From positions 1 through 64,000 of the forward strand of contig CACXBF010000004.1 of assembly GCA_902765855.1 (NCBI GenBank): a DNA stretch of 64,000 nt. The letters run 5' to 3'. The notes under the pieces are model-generated. The model was not told the origin of the DNA. It saw nothing but the letters and a program-made list of their open reading frames with translations, and made no database searches. The position numbers were made by a program, and so were the translations under genes. Shown here in pieces: positions 9,007 to 17,580 of this stretch (position 1 is its first letter; each line of letters begins with the position of its first letter). The DNA is from an uncultured Ruminococcus sp. Its GTDB lineage: Bacteria > Bacillota > Clostridia > Oscillospirales > Acutalibacteraceae.

Positions 9007-9035
9007 TTGACAACGGTTTGAAATTGTGTTATAAT
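9007..9035 (+). promoter_or_regulatory. Promoter of rplJ-rplL
   Basis: TTGACA (9007-9012), 17-base spacer, TATAAT (9030-9035): a consensus sigmaA promoter eight bases after the rplA stop. It drives the L10 leader. Confidence 0.9.
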
Positions 9036-9041
9036 AATCAA

Positions 9042-9180
9042 GCTGTTCCAAAGACAGCAGGTATTGCATAACGGGTTTTCCCACCTGCCGAGGAAAGAGC
9101 CAGATTTACGATATTTCTGTGCCTTTCTCCGGAAAAGGGGTAAGGCACTTTTTTTGTGCCAATTTTCAAGGAGGTGAAAT
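9042..9180 (+). promoter_or_regulatory. Ribosomal L10 leader with attenuator
   Basis: The 140-base region ahead of rplJ contains CAGCAGGT...ACCTGCCG pairing and CGAGGAAAG, typical of the L10(L12)4-binding leader known in Firmicutes. It ends in a terminator: GTGCCTT/AAGGCAC (9119-9148) followed by seven T. Free L10-L12 complex is known to bind such leaders and lower expression. A second GGCAC/GTGCC pairing across the T-run could compete. Confidence 0.8.
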
Positions 9181-9183
9181 GTT

Positions 9184-9714
9184 ATGCCAAGTCAGAAGGT
9201 TTTGGAGGAAAAGAAGCAAATAGTTGCTGACCTTACCGATAGAATCAAGAACTCTGTTGCAGGTGTTGTCGTTGATTATCACGGTATCTCTGTTGCAGAC
9301 GACACAAAGCTTCGTAAAGAGCTTCGTGAGGCAGGCGTACATTATACTGTTATTAAGAACACACTTATTAAGTTCGCTGCTGATAATGCAGGTCTTTCAG
9401 GTCTTGATGATGTACTTAACGGTACAACTGCTATCGCAACAAGCGAAACTGATTATGTAGCTGCTGCAAGAATCCTTGCTAAGTATGCTGATTCACACGA
9501 GAAGTTCGCTATCAAATCAGGCTATCTTGATGGCGAGGTTATCAGCCTCGACAAGATTAATAGTCTTGCAAAGCTTCCTTCAAGAGAAGTCTTGCTCGCA
9601 AATGTTCTTGGTGCGTTCAACGCTCCTATCGCATCATTTGCTCGTGCTGTCCAGGCTATTGTTGATAAGGACGGCGAACCTGCTGAAGCTGCTGAAGCTC
9701 CTGCAGAGGCTTAA
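9184..9714 (+). CDS. rplJ: 50S ribosomal protein L10
   Basis: 176 residues from ATG 9184 behind AAGGAGGTG. It begins MPSQKVLEEKKQIVADL, contains the usual RKELREAGVHYTVIKNTL stretch (about 44-61) and ends in an Ala/Glu-rich tail after the helix that binds L7/L12 dimers. L10 anchors the stalk to 23S rRNA and regulates its own operon through the leader. Confidence 0.96.
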   Translation: MPSQKVLEEKKQIVADLTDRIKNSVAGVVVDYHGISVADDTKLRKELREAGVHYTVIKNTLIKFAADNAGLSGLDDVLNGTTAIATSETDYVAAARILAKYADSHEKFAIKSGYLDGEVISLDKINSLAKLPSREVLLANVLGAFNAPIASFARAVQAIVDKDGEPAEAAEAPAEA

Positions 9715-9750
9715 TTTATTTAAAAATTACATTTTTCGGAGGTAAATATC

Positions 9751-10125
9751 ATGGCATCAGAAAAGGTTACTGCTATTGTTGAAGAATTAAAGGGTCTTAC
9801 AGTTCTCGAGCTTTCAGAGCTTGTACACGCTGTTGAAGATGAGTTCGGTGTTTCCGCAGCTGCTGCAGTTGTTGCAGGTCCTGCTGCTGAGGCAGGTGCT
9901 GCTGCAGAAGAGAAGACAGAGTTTGATGTTGTTCTTAAGTCTGCTGGTGGCGAGAAGATTAAGGTTATCAAGGTTGTTCGTGAGATCACAGGTCTTGGTC
10001 TTAAGGAAGCAAAGGCTATCGTTGACGAAGCTCCTAAGACACTTAAGGAAGCTGTTTCTAAGGACGATGCTGAAGCTATCAAGGCTAAGCTTTCAGAGGT
10101 TGGAGCAGAAGTCGAGATTAAGTAA
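9751..10125 (+). CDS. rplL: 50S ribosomal protein L7/L12
   Basis: 124 residues, ATG behind TCGGAGGT. It has an N-terminal dimerisation helix pair, an Ala/Gly-rich hinge (about residues 35-52) and a C-terminal factor-binding domain with [20 protein letters not shown]. It recruits translation GTPases. rpoB, which often follows rplL, is not next; rpmB is. Confidence 0.97.
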   Translation: MASEKVTAIVEELKGLTVLELSELVHAVEDEFGVSAAAAVVAGPAAEAGAAAEEKTEFDVVLKSAGGEKIKVIKVVREITGLGLKEAKAIVDEAPKTLKEAVSKDDAEAIKAKLSEVGAEVEIK

Positions 10126-10223
10126 TTTGGCTCTTGCCGGATAATTTAATTTTTCGATTTTCTATGCGGATTTAGCCGAATTGTCACGGCTTATCCTGCT
10201 GACACCATAAGGAGGTGCATACA

Positions 10224-10412
10224 ATGGCAAAGTGTGATGTATGCGGAAAGGGAGTTACCTTTGGTATAAAGGTTTCTCACTCACACAGAAGATCTAACAG
10301 AGCTTGGAAGCCAAATGTTGTCAAGGTTAAGGCAGTTGTTAATGGCAGTCCTAAGCGTATAAATGCCTGCACCCGTTGTCTGCGTTCGGGAAAGGTTACA
10401 AGAGCTGTCTAA
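10224..10412 (+). CDS. rpmB: 50S ribosomal protein L28
   Basis: 62 residues from ATG 10224 behind AAGGAGGTG. It begins MAKCDVCGKGVTFG, has VSHSHRRSNRAWKPN, and a second Cys pair (CTRC), the zinc-binding form. It follows rplL by 98 bases with an imperfect hairpin between (AGCCG/CGGCT, about 10170-10200), and a strong terminator comes after it. Confidence 0.95.
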   Translation: MAKCDVCGKGVTFGIKVSHSHRRSNRAWKPNVVKVKAVVNGSPKRINACTRCLRSGKVTRAV

Positions 10413-10425
10413 TGCTCTAACGATA

Positions 10426-10455
10426 GAAAAAGGCTTCCTTCGGGAAGTCTTTTTT
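10426..10455 (+). terminator. Terminator after rpmB
   Basis: AAAAAGGCTTCC-TTCG-GGAAGTCTTTTTT: a UUCG-capped stem with a T-run, ending the ribosomal protein block. Confidence 0.9.
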
Positions 10456-10517
10456 CGTTAAGGGCTTTGTCCCTTTAGAAAATATTGATTAAGTATTTGT
10501 TATAGGAGTGGATAAAA

Positions 10518-12434
10518 ATGGCTTTGCTTTCGGTTAATTCGCTTGATATGGGCTTTGGCGATGACGACCTCTTTTTGAATATGTCTTTCGAGATTCAACC
10601 TGGTGACCGCATTGGTCTTATCGGCGTAAACGGAAGCGGAAAGACAACCCTTTTTAAACTTCTTGTTGGAGACTATAAACCTAATAAGGGTACAATAAGT
10701 CTTGGCAAGGGTACAACCATCGGCTATATGGAGCAGCATGTCTGCCGAAATCTCGACCGTTCAGCATATGATGAGGTTGTGTCTGTATTTTCGCATCTTT
10801 CCGATATTGAGATGGAGCTTGATACACTTAATGCCCAAATTAGTGCTGGAATTGGCGATACAAATAAACTTGTTGAAAGACAAGCAATGCTGCACGATGA
10901 GTTTACTCGAAATGGCGGTCTTACATATCGCAGTAGGGCAAGGTCTGCTTTGCTTGGACTTGGTTTTGACGATAGTCGTATGAGCTTGCCTGTTGGTTCA
11001 CTCAGTGGTGGTCAAAGAGCAAAGCTTCAGCTTGCTAAGTTGCTTTTATGTGGTGCAAAGCTTTTATTGCTTGATGAACCTACTAACCATCTTGATGTTC
11101 AGGCGGTGGAATGGCTTGAAGAATATTTGCTCAATTCAAATAGTTCTTATATAGTCATTTCGCATGATAGATATTTTCTTGATAAAGTTACGAATAAAAC
11201 CTTTGACCTTGAGCATAAAAAACTGACAATGTATAAGGGTAACTATTCAACTTATCTGCCACAAAAACAAGAGAGAGAGCTTACAAAACAGCGTGAATAT
11301 GATAATACTATGCGTGAAATTCATAGGCTTGAGGGTATTATTGAACAGCAGAAGCGTTGGAACAGAGAAAAGAATATCAAGACCGCCGAAAGCAAGCAAA
11401 AGGTTATTGACAGACTTCAAAAGAATCTCGAAAAGCCGGAAAATGCTCCAGGAGAGATTAACTTCACTCTTTCTGCAAATGAAAGAAGTGGCGATGATGT
11501 TCTCTTGGTTGAAAACCTTGCAGTTGGTTTTGATGGCAACACTATTTTCGAGAATGTTAATATGGATATAAAGCGTGGAGAGCGTGTATTTTTGATTGGA
11601 CCTAATGGTTGCGGAAAAACTTCCCTGCTTAAAACGCTTATGAAACTTTATGAGGCACAAAGTGGTAGAATTACACTTGGTGAAGGTGTTAAAATCGGCT
11701 ACTATGACCAGATTCAGCAGAATGTTGATAGCAACAAGACTATATTTGATGAGATTTCGGACAAGTATCCGGCTATGACTAACACTGAAATACGCAATAC
11801 CCTCGCAAGATTTATGTTCAAAGGTGAAGATGTATTTAAATATGTTTCTGATTTAAGCGGTGGCGAGAGGGCAAGGGTACTTCTCACAGAGCTTATGCTT
11901 TCGGGTGCAAATTTCCTATTGCTCGATGAGCCTACAAACCATCTTGATATAAGTTCCTGCGAAGCTTTGCAGACTGCTCTTATGAATTACGAAGGTACGC
12001 TTCTTGCGGTTTCTCACGATAGATACTTGATAAATTCGCTTGCTGATAGGATTTATTATCTGACAGATAGAGGAGTAGAGGAATTTCGTGGCAGTTATGA
12101 TGAGTTTATGGAAAAAACTCATAAAGATGAAATTATTCAAAAGCCAAAGCAAAAACAAGAAAGTGAAAATAAGCTTGATTATAAGAATAAAAAAGAGCGA
12201 GATGCTCAAAGACGCAAGGCAAAAGCTGATTTAAATAGGCTTGAGGCAAAAATTACAGAAGTAGAGGAGAATATTTCTGAACTTGAGGAACAGCTTCAAG
12301 CACCTGAAACGGCAAGTGATTATGAGCTTGCAACAAAGCTTTCAGAAGAACTTCAAACAAAGAATGATGAGCTTGAGCAATATATGGATAAATGGGCGGA
12401 GCTTTCTGAAATTGTTGAATCGGCTGAATCCTGA
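10518..12434 (+). CDS. ABC-F family ATPase (translation factor type)
   Basis: 638 residues, ATG behind TAGGAGTG. It has two ATP-binding cassettes and no membrane segment. The first has Walker A GVNGSGKTT (about 38-46), signature LSGGQRAKLQ and LLLDEPTNHLD. The second has GPNGCGKTS (about 358-366), LSGGERARV and LLLDEPTNHLD. The linker between them (about 240-310) is charged and of ordinary length. Residues 550-638 form a coiled coil like that of Uup/YdiF-type proteins. ABC-F proteins act on the ribosome E site to resolve stalls; some give antibiotic resistance. The linker does not suggest a resistance type, but the subfamily cannot be fixed by eye. Confidence 0.9.
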   Translation: MALLSVNSLDMGFGDDDLFLNMSFEIQPGDRIGLIGVNGSGKTTLFKLLVGDYKPNKGTISLGKGTTIGYMEQHVCRNLDRSAYDEVVSVFSHLSDIEMELDTLNAQISAGIGDTNKLVERQAMLHDEFTRNGGLTYRSRARSALLGLGFDDSRMSLPVGSLSGGQRAKLQLAKLLLCGAKLLLLDEPTNHLDVQAVEWLEEYLLNSNSSYIVISHDRYFLDKVTNKTFDLEHKKLTMYKGNYSTYLPQKQERELTKQREYDNTMREIHRLEGIIEQQKRWNREKNIKTAESKQKVIDRLQKNLEKPENAPGEINFTLSANERSGDDVLLVENLAVGFDGNTIFENVNMDIKRGERVFLIGPNGCGKTSLLKTLMKLYEAQSGRITLGEGVKIGYYDQIQQNVDSNKTIFDEISDKYPAMTNTEIRNTLARFMFKGEDVFKYVSDLSGGERARVLLTELMLSGANFLLLDEPTNHLDISSCEALQTALMNYEGTLLAVSHDRYLINSLADRIYYLTDRGVEEFRGSYDEFMEKTHKDEIIQKPKQKQESENKLDYKNKKERDAQRRKAKADLNRLEAKITEVEENISELEEQLQAPETASDYELATKLSEELQTKNDELEQYMDKWAELSEIVESAES

Positions 12435-12527
12435 AATTCTTTGTCTGTATTTTAAAATATAAGCGTTTTTAATCATCAATTCAAAGAGATTGTATGAAAA
12501 AAATGTAGATAAATTTCAGAATTAAGG

Positions 12528-12556
12528 TTGACCGAATCAAAAAATACTGCTATTAT
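12528..12556 (+). promoter_or_regulatory. Promoter of the HPr-like gene
   Basis: TTGACC (12528-12533), 17-base spacer ending TGC, -10 TATTAT (12551-12556). It gives a leader of about 75 bases. Confidence 0.65.
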
Positions 12557-12637
12557 AATATGAGCAGAGCGAATTTCTGCAAATAAATTTTTTCGGCATA
12601 TTGCTGTATTATAAATTTTTATTTGGGGGTAATTAAA

Positions 12638-12880
12638 ATGTATTGTACAGATATTTTTCTGCCAAATCTTGAAGATGTAAAAAATTTTGTGGATATGACA
12701 TCTAAGTATAAGTCTTTGCCAATTAATCTTGTGTCAGATAAATATGTTATAGATGCTCATTCTATAATTGGTATAATCAGTCTTGACATTACTAAGCCAA
12801 TTACATTAAAGATTGATTCCGAAGATGTTCCTCAGTCATTTTTAGTTGACCTTGAGCCATACGTCTATAAAAACTCTTAA
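12638..12880 (+). CDS. HPr-like protein lacking the phosphorylatable histidine
   Basis: 80 residues from ATG 12638 behind GGGGG. The fold pattern of PTS phosphocarrier HPr is recognisable in DKYVIDAHSIIGIISLDITK, equivalent to the region around regulatory Ser46 of HPr. The usual active-site segment with His15 near the N-terminus is replaced by FLPNLEDVKNF, and the only His (in DAHS) is next to the Ser46 position. It therefore cannot carry phosphate from Enzyme I in the normal way. A regulatory or structural role is inferred. Monocistronic between its own promoter and terminator. Confidence 0.75.
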   Translation: MYCTDIFLPNLEDVKNFVDMTSKYKSLPINLVSDKYVIDAHSIIGIISLDITKPITLKIDSEDVPQSFLVDLEPYVYKNS

Positions 12881-12893
12881 AGCCAAGATGCTT

Positions 12894-12926
12894 CTCCGTA
12901 TCGTAGCTGCGATACGGAGTTTTTTT
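12894..12926 (+). terminator. Terminator after the HPr-like gene
   Basis: The perfect 10-bp stem CTCCGTATCG/CGATACGGAG has a 6-base loop and is followed by TTTTTTT. Confidence 0.95.
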
Positions 12927-13001
12927 ATGTATATTTAAAAGTGATTTTAAATATTTATTGCTACATATAAAATTATTAAAATGTTAATTTTATAAAATAG
13001 G

Positions 13002-13030
13002 TTGAGTAAATTTTTATAATATGATATTAT
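13002..13030 (+). promoter_or_regulatory. Promoter of mtaB
   Basis: TTGAGT (13002-13007), 17-base spacer, TATTAT (13025-13030). It may also serve the ATP synthase operon, whose first gene follows mtaB by 22 bases. Confidence 0.65.
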
Positions 13031-13070
13031 ATTGTAAGATATTTAAATAATTAAAAAGGTGAATTTTTCA

Positions 13071-14360
13071 ATGTTAGCTAAGATTATTACTCTCGGCTGC
13101 AAGGTTAATCAATACGAGTCCGAGGCTATGATGAGAAACCTTAATGCTGCGGGATTTAAAACTGCAGAAGAAAATCAAAATGCAGATATCATTATTGTTA
13201 ATTCCTGCGCCGTTACAAGCGTAAGCGAACATAAGGCACAAAAAATGGTTCGTAGAGCAAGACGAGAAAATGAAAATGCTGTTATTGTTCTTACCGGTTG
13301 TGTTCCGCAGGCGTTTCCTGATATTGGAGATAAATATCCGGAGGTTGATATTATTCTCGGAAATAAATGCCGTGCAGCTTTAGTTCCTGCTATAGAACAA
13401 TATCTGAAAAATCATATGCGTCTTATAATGATAGATAAGTATGAAAAGAATGATAAATACGAGGAACTTTCTGTTCCGTCATATCAGAAAAGAACTCGTG
13501 CATTTATAAAGATAGAAGATGGCTGTAATCGCTTTTGCTCGTATTGCATTATTCCTTATGCAAGAGGCAGAGTTCGTTCAAGAGAACTTGACGATATTAA
13601 AAATGAGGTTACTGCTCTTGCAAAATCGGGCTATTCTGAAATAGTTCTTGTAGGAATAAATCTTTCGTGCTATGGAACTGATATCGGTTTAGAACTTTGT
13701 GATGCTGTTGACGCTGTATGCGAGGTTGACGGAATAGAGCGTGTAAGACTTGGCTCGTTAGAGCCTGAACTGATGAGTATAGAAGTGCTTAACCGCCTTA
13801 ACAAACAGCCGAAATTCTGTCCACAGTTTCACCTTTCATTGCAAAGTGGTTGTGATGAAACCTTAAAGCGTATGAACAGAAAGTATACGACAGAGGAATA
13901 CGCAAAAATTGTTGATAACATAAGGTCAATCTTCGATAATTCGTCTATTACAACGGATATTATGACAGGGTTTCCCGGAGAAACTGAAGAAGAATTTGAA
14001 AAGTCTTGCAAATTCGCTGAAAGAATAGCTTTTGCAAAGGCACATATATTCCCATATTCACGCAGAGAAGGAACAGTTGCGGATAAAGCTCCAAATCAAG
14101 TCCCAAATGAACTCAAAAAAGAGCGTGCTAATATAATGATTGATGTAACCGAGAAAACACGCCAAGCTTTTATGCAATCGCAAGTTGGACTTATTCAAGA
14201 AGTTCTACTTGAAACACGCACAAAAAATGGTATGCTCGAGGGTTATACAAAGAATTATACTCCTGTTTTAATTGAGGGTGATAAGGATATGTGTGGAAAA
14301 ATAGTTAAAGCTAAGATAGAGAAGGTAGATGGCGAATATTGCATAGCCTCAATTATATAA
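13071..14360 (+). CDS. mtaB: tRNA ct6A37/t6A37 C2-methylthiotransferase MtaB
   Basis: 429 residues from ATG 13071, nine bases after AAGGTG; a GTG at 13059 overlaps this site. Domains are an N-terminal methylthiotransferase domain (ITLGCKVNQYESEAM), a radical SAM domain with CNRFCSYC (the three Cys of the 4Fe-4S cluster, about residue 148) and a C-terminal TRAM-like RNA-binding domain. MtaB adds the 2-methylthio group to threonylcarbamoyl-A37 of tRNAs that read ANN codons, using two Fe-S clusters. Full length for the family. Confidence 0.92.
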   Translation: MLAKIITLGCKVNQYESEAMMRNLNAAGFKTAEENQNADIIIVNSCAVTSVSEHKAQKMVRRARRENENAVIVLTGCVPQAFPDIGDKYPEVDIILGNKCRAALVPAIEQYLKNHMRLIMIDKYEKNDKYEELSVPSYQKRTRAFIKIEDGCNRFCSYCIIPYARGRVRSRELDDIKNEVTALAKSGYSEIVLVGINLSCYGTDIGLELCDAVDAVCEVDGIERVRLGSLEPELMSIEVLNRLNKQPKFCPQFHLSLQSGCDETLKRMNRKYTTEEYAKIVDNIRSIFDNSSITTDIMTGFPGETEEEFEKSCKFAERIAFAKAHIFPYSRREGTVADKAPNQVPNELKKERANIMIDVTEKTRQAFMQSQVGLIQEVLLETRTKNGMLEGYTKNYTPVLIEGDKDMCGKIVKAKIEKVDGEYCIASII

Positions 14361-14382
14361 CAGAGATTAACGGAGGGCTTTT

Positions 14383-14844
14383 ATGAAGGTAGATAAAACT
14401 ATAAAGCGAGAGTCAATGTATCTGTTGATTGGTGTTGTAATTCTTAGTGCAATAATGGAAGCTGTATTCTTAATCTGCGGTGCATTTGATTATACCGTAA
14501 TTTTAGGAAATATTCTTGGCGGTGGAATTGCGGTACTGAATTTCTTTCTTATGGGAATAACACTGCAAAAATCTCTTATTGATACTGAACTTAAAACGGC
14601 AGAAAACAGAATGAAAATATCACAGTCATTTAGATTTCTTATGTTAATTATTGTTGCAGTAATAGGCGGAGTTTTGCCATGCTTTAATATTGTTGCAGTA
14701 GTAATACCGTTTTTCTTCCCAAGAATTGTTATGACAATTCGAGGCTTGAAAATAAAAGATTCTCCAAAGGCAAATGCTGAAACAACTTCAGAATCAGAAA
14801 AAGATATCGCATCATCTGACGATGAGGGAGGTGATAACGAATGA
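14383..14844 (+). CDS. AtpI-like ATP synthase accessory membrane protein
   Basis: 153 residues, ATG behind CGGAGGG. Four hydrophobic segments lie within residues 12-125 (pairs at 12-55 and 80-125), followed by an acidic Ser/Glu/Asp tail. Its place directly before atpB, overlapping it by four bases, and its size fit subunit I of F-type ATP synthases, which helps assemble the c-ring. Sequence similarity in this family is low, so the call rests mostly on position and topology. Confidence 0.7.
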   Translation: MKVDKTIKRESMYLLIGVVILSAIMEAVFLICGAFDYTVILGNILGGGIAVLNFFLMGITLQKSLIDTELKTAENRMKISQSFRFLMLIIVAVIGGVLPCFNIVAVVIPFFFPRIVMTIRGLKIKDSPKANAETTSESEKDIASSDDEGGDNE

Positions 14845-15722
14845 AAAAGAGTGCAAAAGCGGTAATAATTGATATTCTGCTTATTGCAATGATGATACTT
14901 CCGCTGACAGCTTGTATTGTTCTTAAAATTCTATTTTCACCGGCAGCAGAGGGAATAACTGTAACAGGTGCGATAATTTATTTCACTATTCCGATGCCGA
15001 TAATGGATTTGCCGATAACAGAATCACAGGTGAATTCTTGGGCAGTTATACTTACTATTCTTGCGATATGTCTGTTTTTGACACGCAGATTGAATATTAA
15101 ATCTGTTTCCAAAAGACAGTTCTTAGCAGAACTTATCGTAGAAAAGGCAGAAAATCTTGTCAAGAGCAATATGGGTGAACGCTTTATGGGTTTTGCACCA
15201 TTTATTGCGGCAATTCTTGGTTTGTCGGCGTTATCAAGTTTATCAAGCCTTTTGGGCTTATATCCACCTACATCAGATATAAATATAGTTGCCGGTTGGG
15301 CGATATTAGTATTTATTCTTATTACACACTATAAGCTAAAGGGTGGACTTGGAAATTACCTAAAAGGATATACAGAGCCTATTGCAGTTTTCACACCGAT
15401 AAATATTATCAGTGAGGTTGCAACGCCTGTTTCTATGACATTCCGTCATTTCGGAAATGTGCTTTCAGGTTCAGTTATATCAGTATTGGTTGCAGCTGCT
15501 TTGCAAGGATTAACATCTTTGCTTTTAGGTTGGCTACCTGGATTATTAGGAGAAATACCTTTCTTGCAGATAGGAATACCTGCTGTATTGTCTTTGTATT
15601 TTGATATATTCAGCGGTTGTTTACAGGCATTTATCTTTGCTATGCTGACAATGCTTTATATAGCAAATGGTTTTCCAGAGGAAGCCTACGAAAAAAGGCG
15701 ATTGAAAAAACGTAGAGCATAA
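14841..15722 (+). CDS. atpB: ATP synthase F0 subunit a
   Basis: 293 residues, start ATG 14841 behind GGGAGGTG and overlapping the preceding gene. It is a multi-span membrane protein. The late helix contains ATPVSMTFRHFGNVLSGS (about residues 194-211), carrying the essential Arg that faces the c-ring carboxylates and the conserved FGN. Subunit a forms the ion half-channels. The C-terminal segment QIGIPAVLSLYFDIFSGCLQ is the usual last channel helix. Confidence 0.93.
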   Translation: MKKSAKAVIIDILLIAMMILPLTACIVLKILFSPAAEGITVTGAIIYFTIPMPIMDLPITESQVNSWAVILTILAICLFLTRRLNIKSVSKRQFLAELIVEKAENLVKSNMGERFMGFAPFIAAILGLSALSSLSSLLGLYPPTSDINIVAGWAILVFILITHYKLKGGLGNYLKGYTEPIAVFTPINIISEVATPVSMTFRHFGNVLSGSVISVLVAAALQGLTSLLLGWLPGLLGEIPFLQIGIPAVLSLYFDIFSGCLQAFIFAMLTMLYIANGFPEEAYEKRRLKKRRA

Positions 15723-15777
15723 TTTCTTGATAAGCTTTTTTATAGTTTTAAGAAATTATTGTTGATATTAAAATTAA

Positions 15778-16092
<315 letters not shown>

Positions 16093-16110
16093 TTGACATT
16101 AGTTCGATAG

Positions 16111-16470
16111 AAAGATTTCCCTAAAACACTTAAAAGTTTTGCTCAAGGCGGAGTGCCTCCGCTGTCAAGACGCATAATCGCTCGGCTTTGCCCCGCTCGT
16201 AGTGAGTATAGAAAGTTTGCCTATGCGGAGGACTAAACTATCGCTTAGTTGACATACTTCTTTAAGACACCTAAAAGTTTCGCTCAATCCTTTGAAAAGG
16301 CTTGTAGGTCAAGGGCAACGCCCTTGTCGCTTTCCGCAGAGAGCGAAATTCTTTATGCTTCCTAAAGCGCAGGAGGGTAGAAAAACATTCCAATGGAATG
16401 TTTTTCGTAGGGAACCCTCGCAGGGGGCTCCCTGACTGAGTGACTTTACTTTTAAGATATAGAATCTCTA
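16111..16470 (+). repeat. Dispersed intergenic repeat inside the atp operon
   Basis: The 429 bases between atpE and atpF contain no gene. They hold modules of the window-wide repeat family: CTTAAAAGTTTTGCTCAAG-like ends at about 16128-16146 and 16271-16287, a CGCTCGG..CCGCTC block near 16179-16198, and hairpins GCGGAG/CTCCGC, AAGGGC/GCCCTT and AAAAACATTCCAATGGAATGTTTTT (about 16380-16405). The last is a near-perfect palindrome that could end or stabilise transcripts, separating atpB-E from atpF-C. Confidence 0.75.
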
Positions 16471-16521
16471 TCATCGAACTTATGTTATTATTAAATACAG
16501 CCCGAAAAGGGGGAATTAAAT

Positions 16522-17022
16522 TTGATACAAACTCTTGATGTTATTTCTATAAACATCTGGCATATAATTATTTCATTGCTTAACTTGCTTATACTTTTCC
16601 TTATCTTGAAAAAGTTGCTCTTTAAGCCTGTTAAAAAGATGTTTGCAGAGCGTCAGGCTCAAGTTGATAATATCTATGATAAAGCAAATGAGGCAAACGA
16701 ACAGGCTCAGGCTAATAAGCAAGCATATGAAGAAAGGCTTTCTCATTCTAAAGAAGAAGCTACAAATATTCTTCGTAACGCAAGAGAGATGGCGGAGCAG
16801 TCAAGTAATGAAATTTTGCAAGAGGCTCATAATAAAGCCGATTTGGCTGTTAGAAAGGCTAATGCAGAGATTGCCAGCGAGAGAAAGAAAGCTATTAACG
16901 AAATTAAAAACGAAATATCCGAAATATCCATTGATATTGCAGAACAGGTTGTTGGTCGAGAAATTGATGAAAAAGACCATACCGAGCTTATCAATGACTT
17001 TATAGAAAATATAGGTGAATGA
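16522..17022 (+). CDS. atpF: ATP synthase F0 subunit b
   Basis: 166 residues from TTG 16522, seven bases behind AGGGGG. A single N-terminal membrane helix (about 8-30) is followed by a long charged helix rich in Ala, Glu and Lys. This is the peripheral stalk that holds delta and alpha against rotation. The gene follows a 429-base repeat-bearing gap rather than lying tight behind atpE. Confidence 0.92.
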   Translation: MIQTLDVISINIWHIIISLLNLLILFLILKKLLFKPVKKMFAERQAQVDNIYDKANEANEQAQANKQAYEERLSHSKEEATNILRNAREMAEQSSNEILQEAHNKADLAVRKANAEIASERKKAINEIKNEISEISIDIAEQVVGREIDEKDHTELINDFIENIGE

Positions 17023-17023
17023 T

Positions 17024-17563
17024 ATGTACGATGTTTCCACTGAATACGGCAGAGCGATTTTCGAGCTTGCTCTTGAGGAAAATAAAGATAAGCTCTATCT
17101 TGAACAGCTCAGAGAGATAAATAAACTTCTCGAAGAAAATCCGGAGTTTATTCATCTTCTTTGCTCCTTGAATATTCCATTAAGTGAAAGATTAAAGGTG
17201 ATTGATGAAGTATTTGAGAATAGGGCAGAGGAATATATTTGTTCCTTTATAAAGCTTATTACCGAGAGAGGATATGCTGCTCAGATTCCTGAATGTATAA
17301 AGGCGTTTGAAAAGCTATACTATAAAGAGCATAAAATCACTGTCGCATATGTAAAGAGTGCGGTTGCCCTTACTGATGAACAGAAATCTGCACTTATCAA
17401 AAAATTGCAGGTATATAGCGGAAAGACTGTCGAGCTTGACTGCACTGTTGAGCCAAAGCTTATTGGCGGAATAAGTGTCAGAATAGATGGTAAACTTCTT
17501 GAGGGAAGTGTAAAACACAAAATCGACACAATCCGTTCTAATCTGCAAAAGGCAACATTATAA
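17024..17563 (+). CDS. atpH: ATP synthase F1 subunit delta
   Basis: 179 residues from ATG 17024, one base after the atpF stop, with GGTGA five bases upstream. It begins [15 protein letters not shown], a typical OSCP/delta start. The C-terminal [20 protein letters not shown] is the family hallmark. It links the peripheral stalk to the alpha N-termini. Confidence 0.93.
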   Translation: MYDVSTEYGRAIFELALEENKDKLYLEQLREINKLLEENPEFIHLLCSLNIPLSERLKVIDEVFENRAEEYICSFIKLITERGYAAQIPECIKAFEKLYYKEHKITVAYVKSAVALTDEQKSALIKKLQVYSGKTVELDCTVEPKLIGGISVRIDGKLLEGSVKHKIDTIRSNLQKATL

Positions 17564-17580
17564 AACGGGAGAGGTGGACT

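Noticed and set aside
8354..9013. Long frame antisense to rplA
   Set aside because: rplA is unmistakable. The antisense frame has no ribosome-binding site and its start region overlaps the rplJ promoter.
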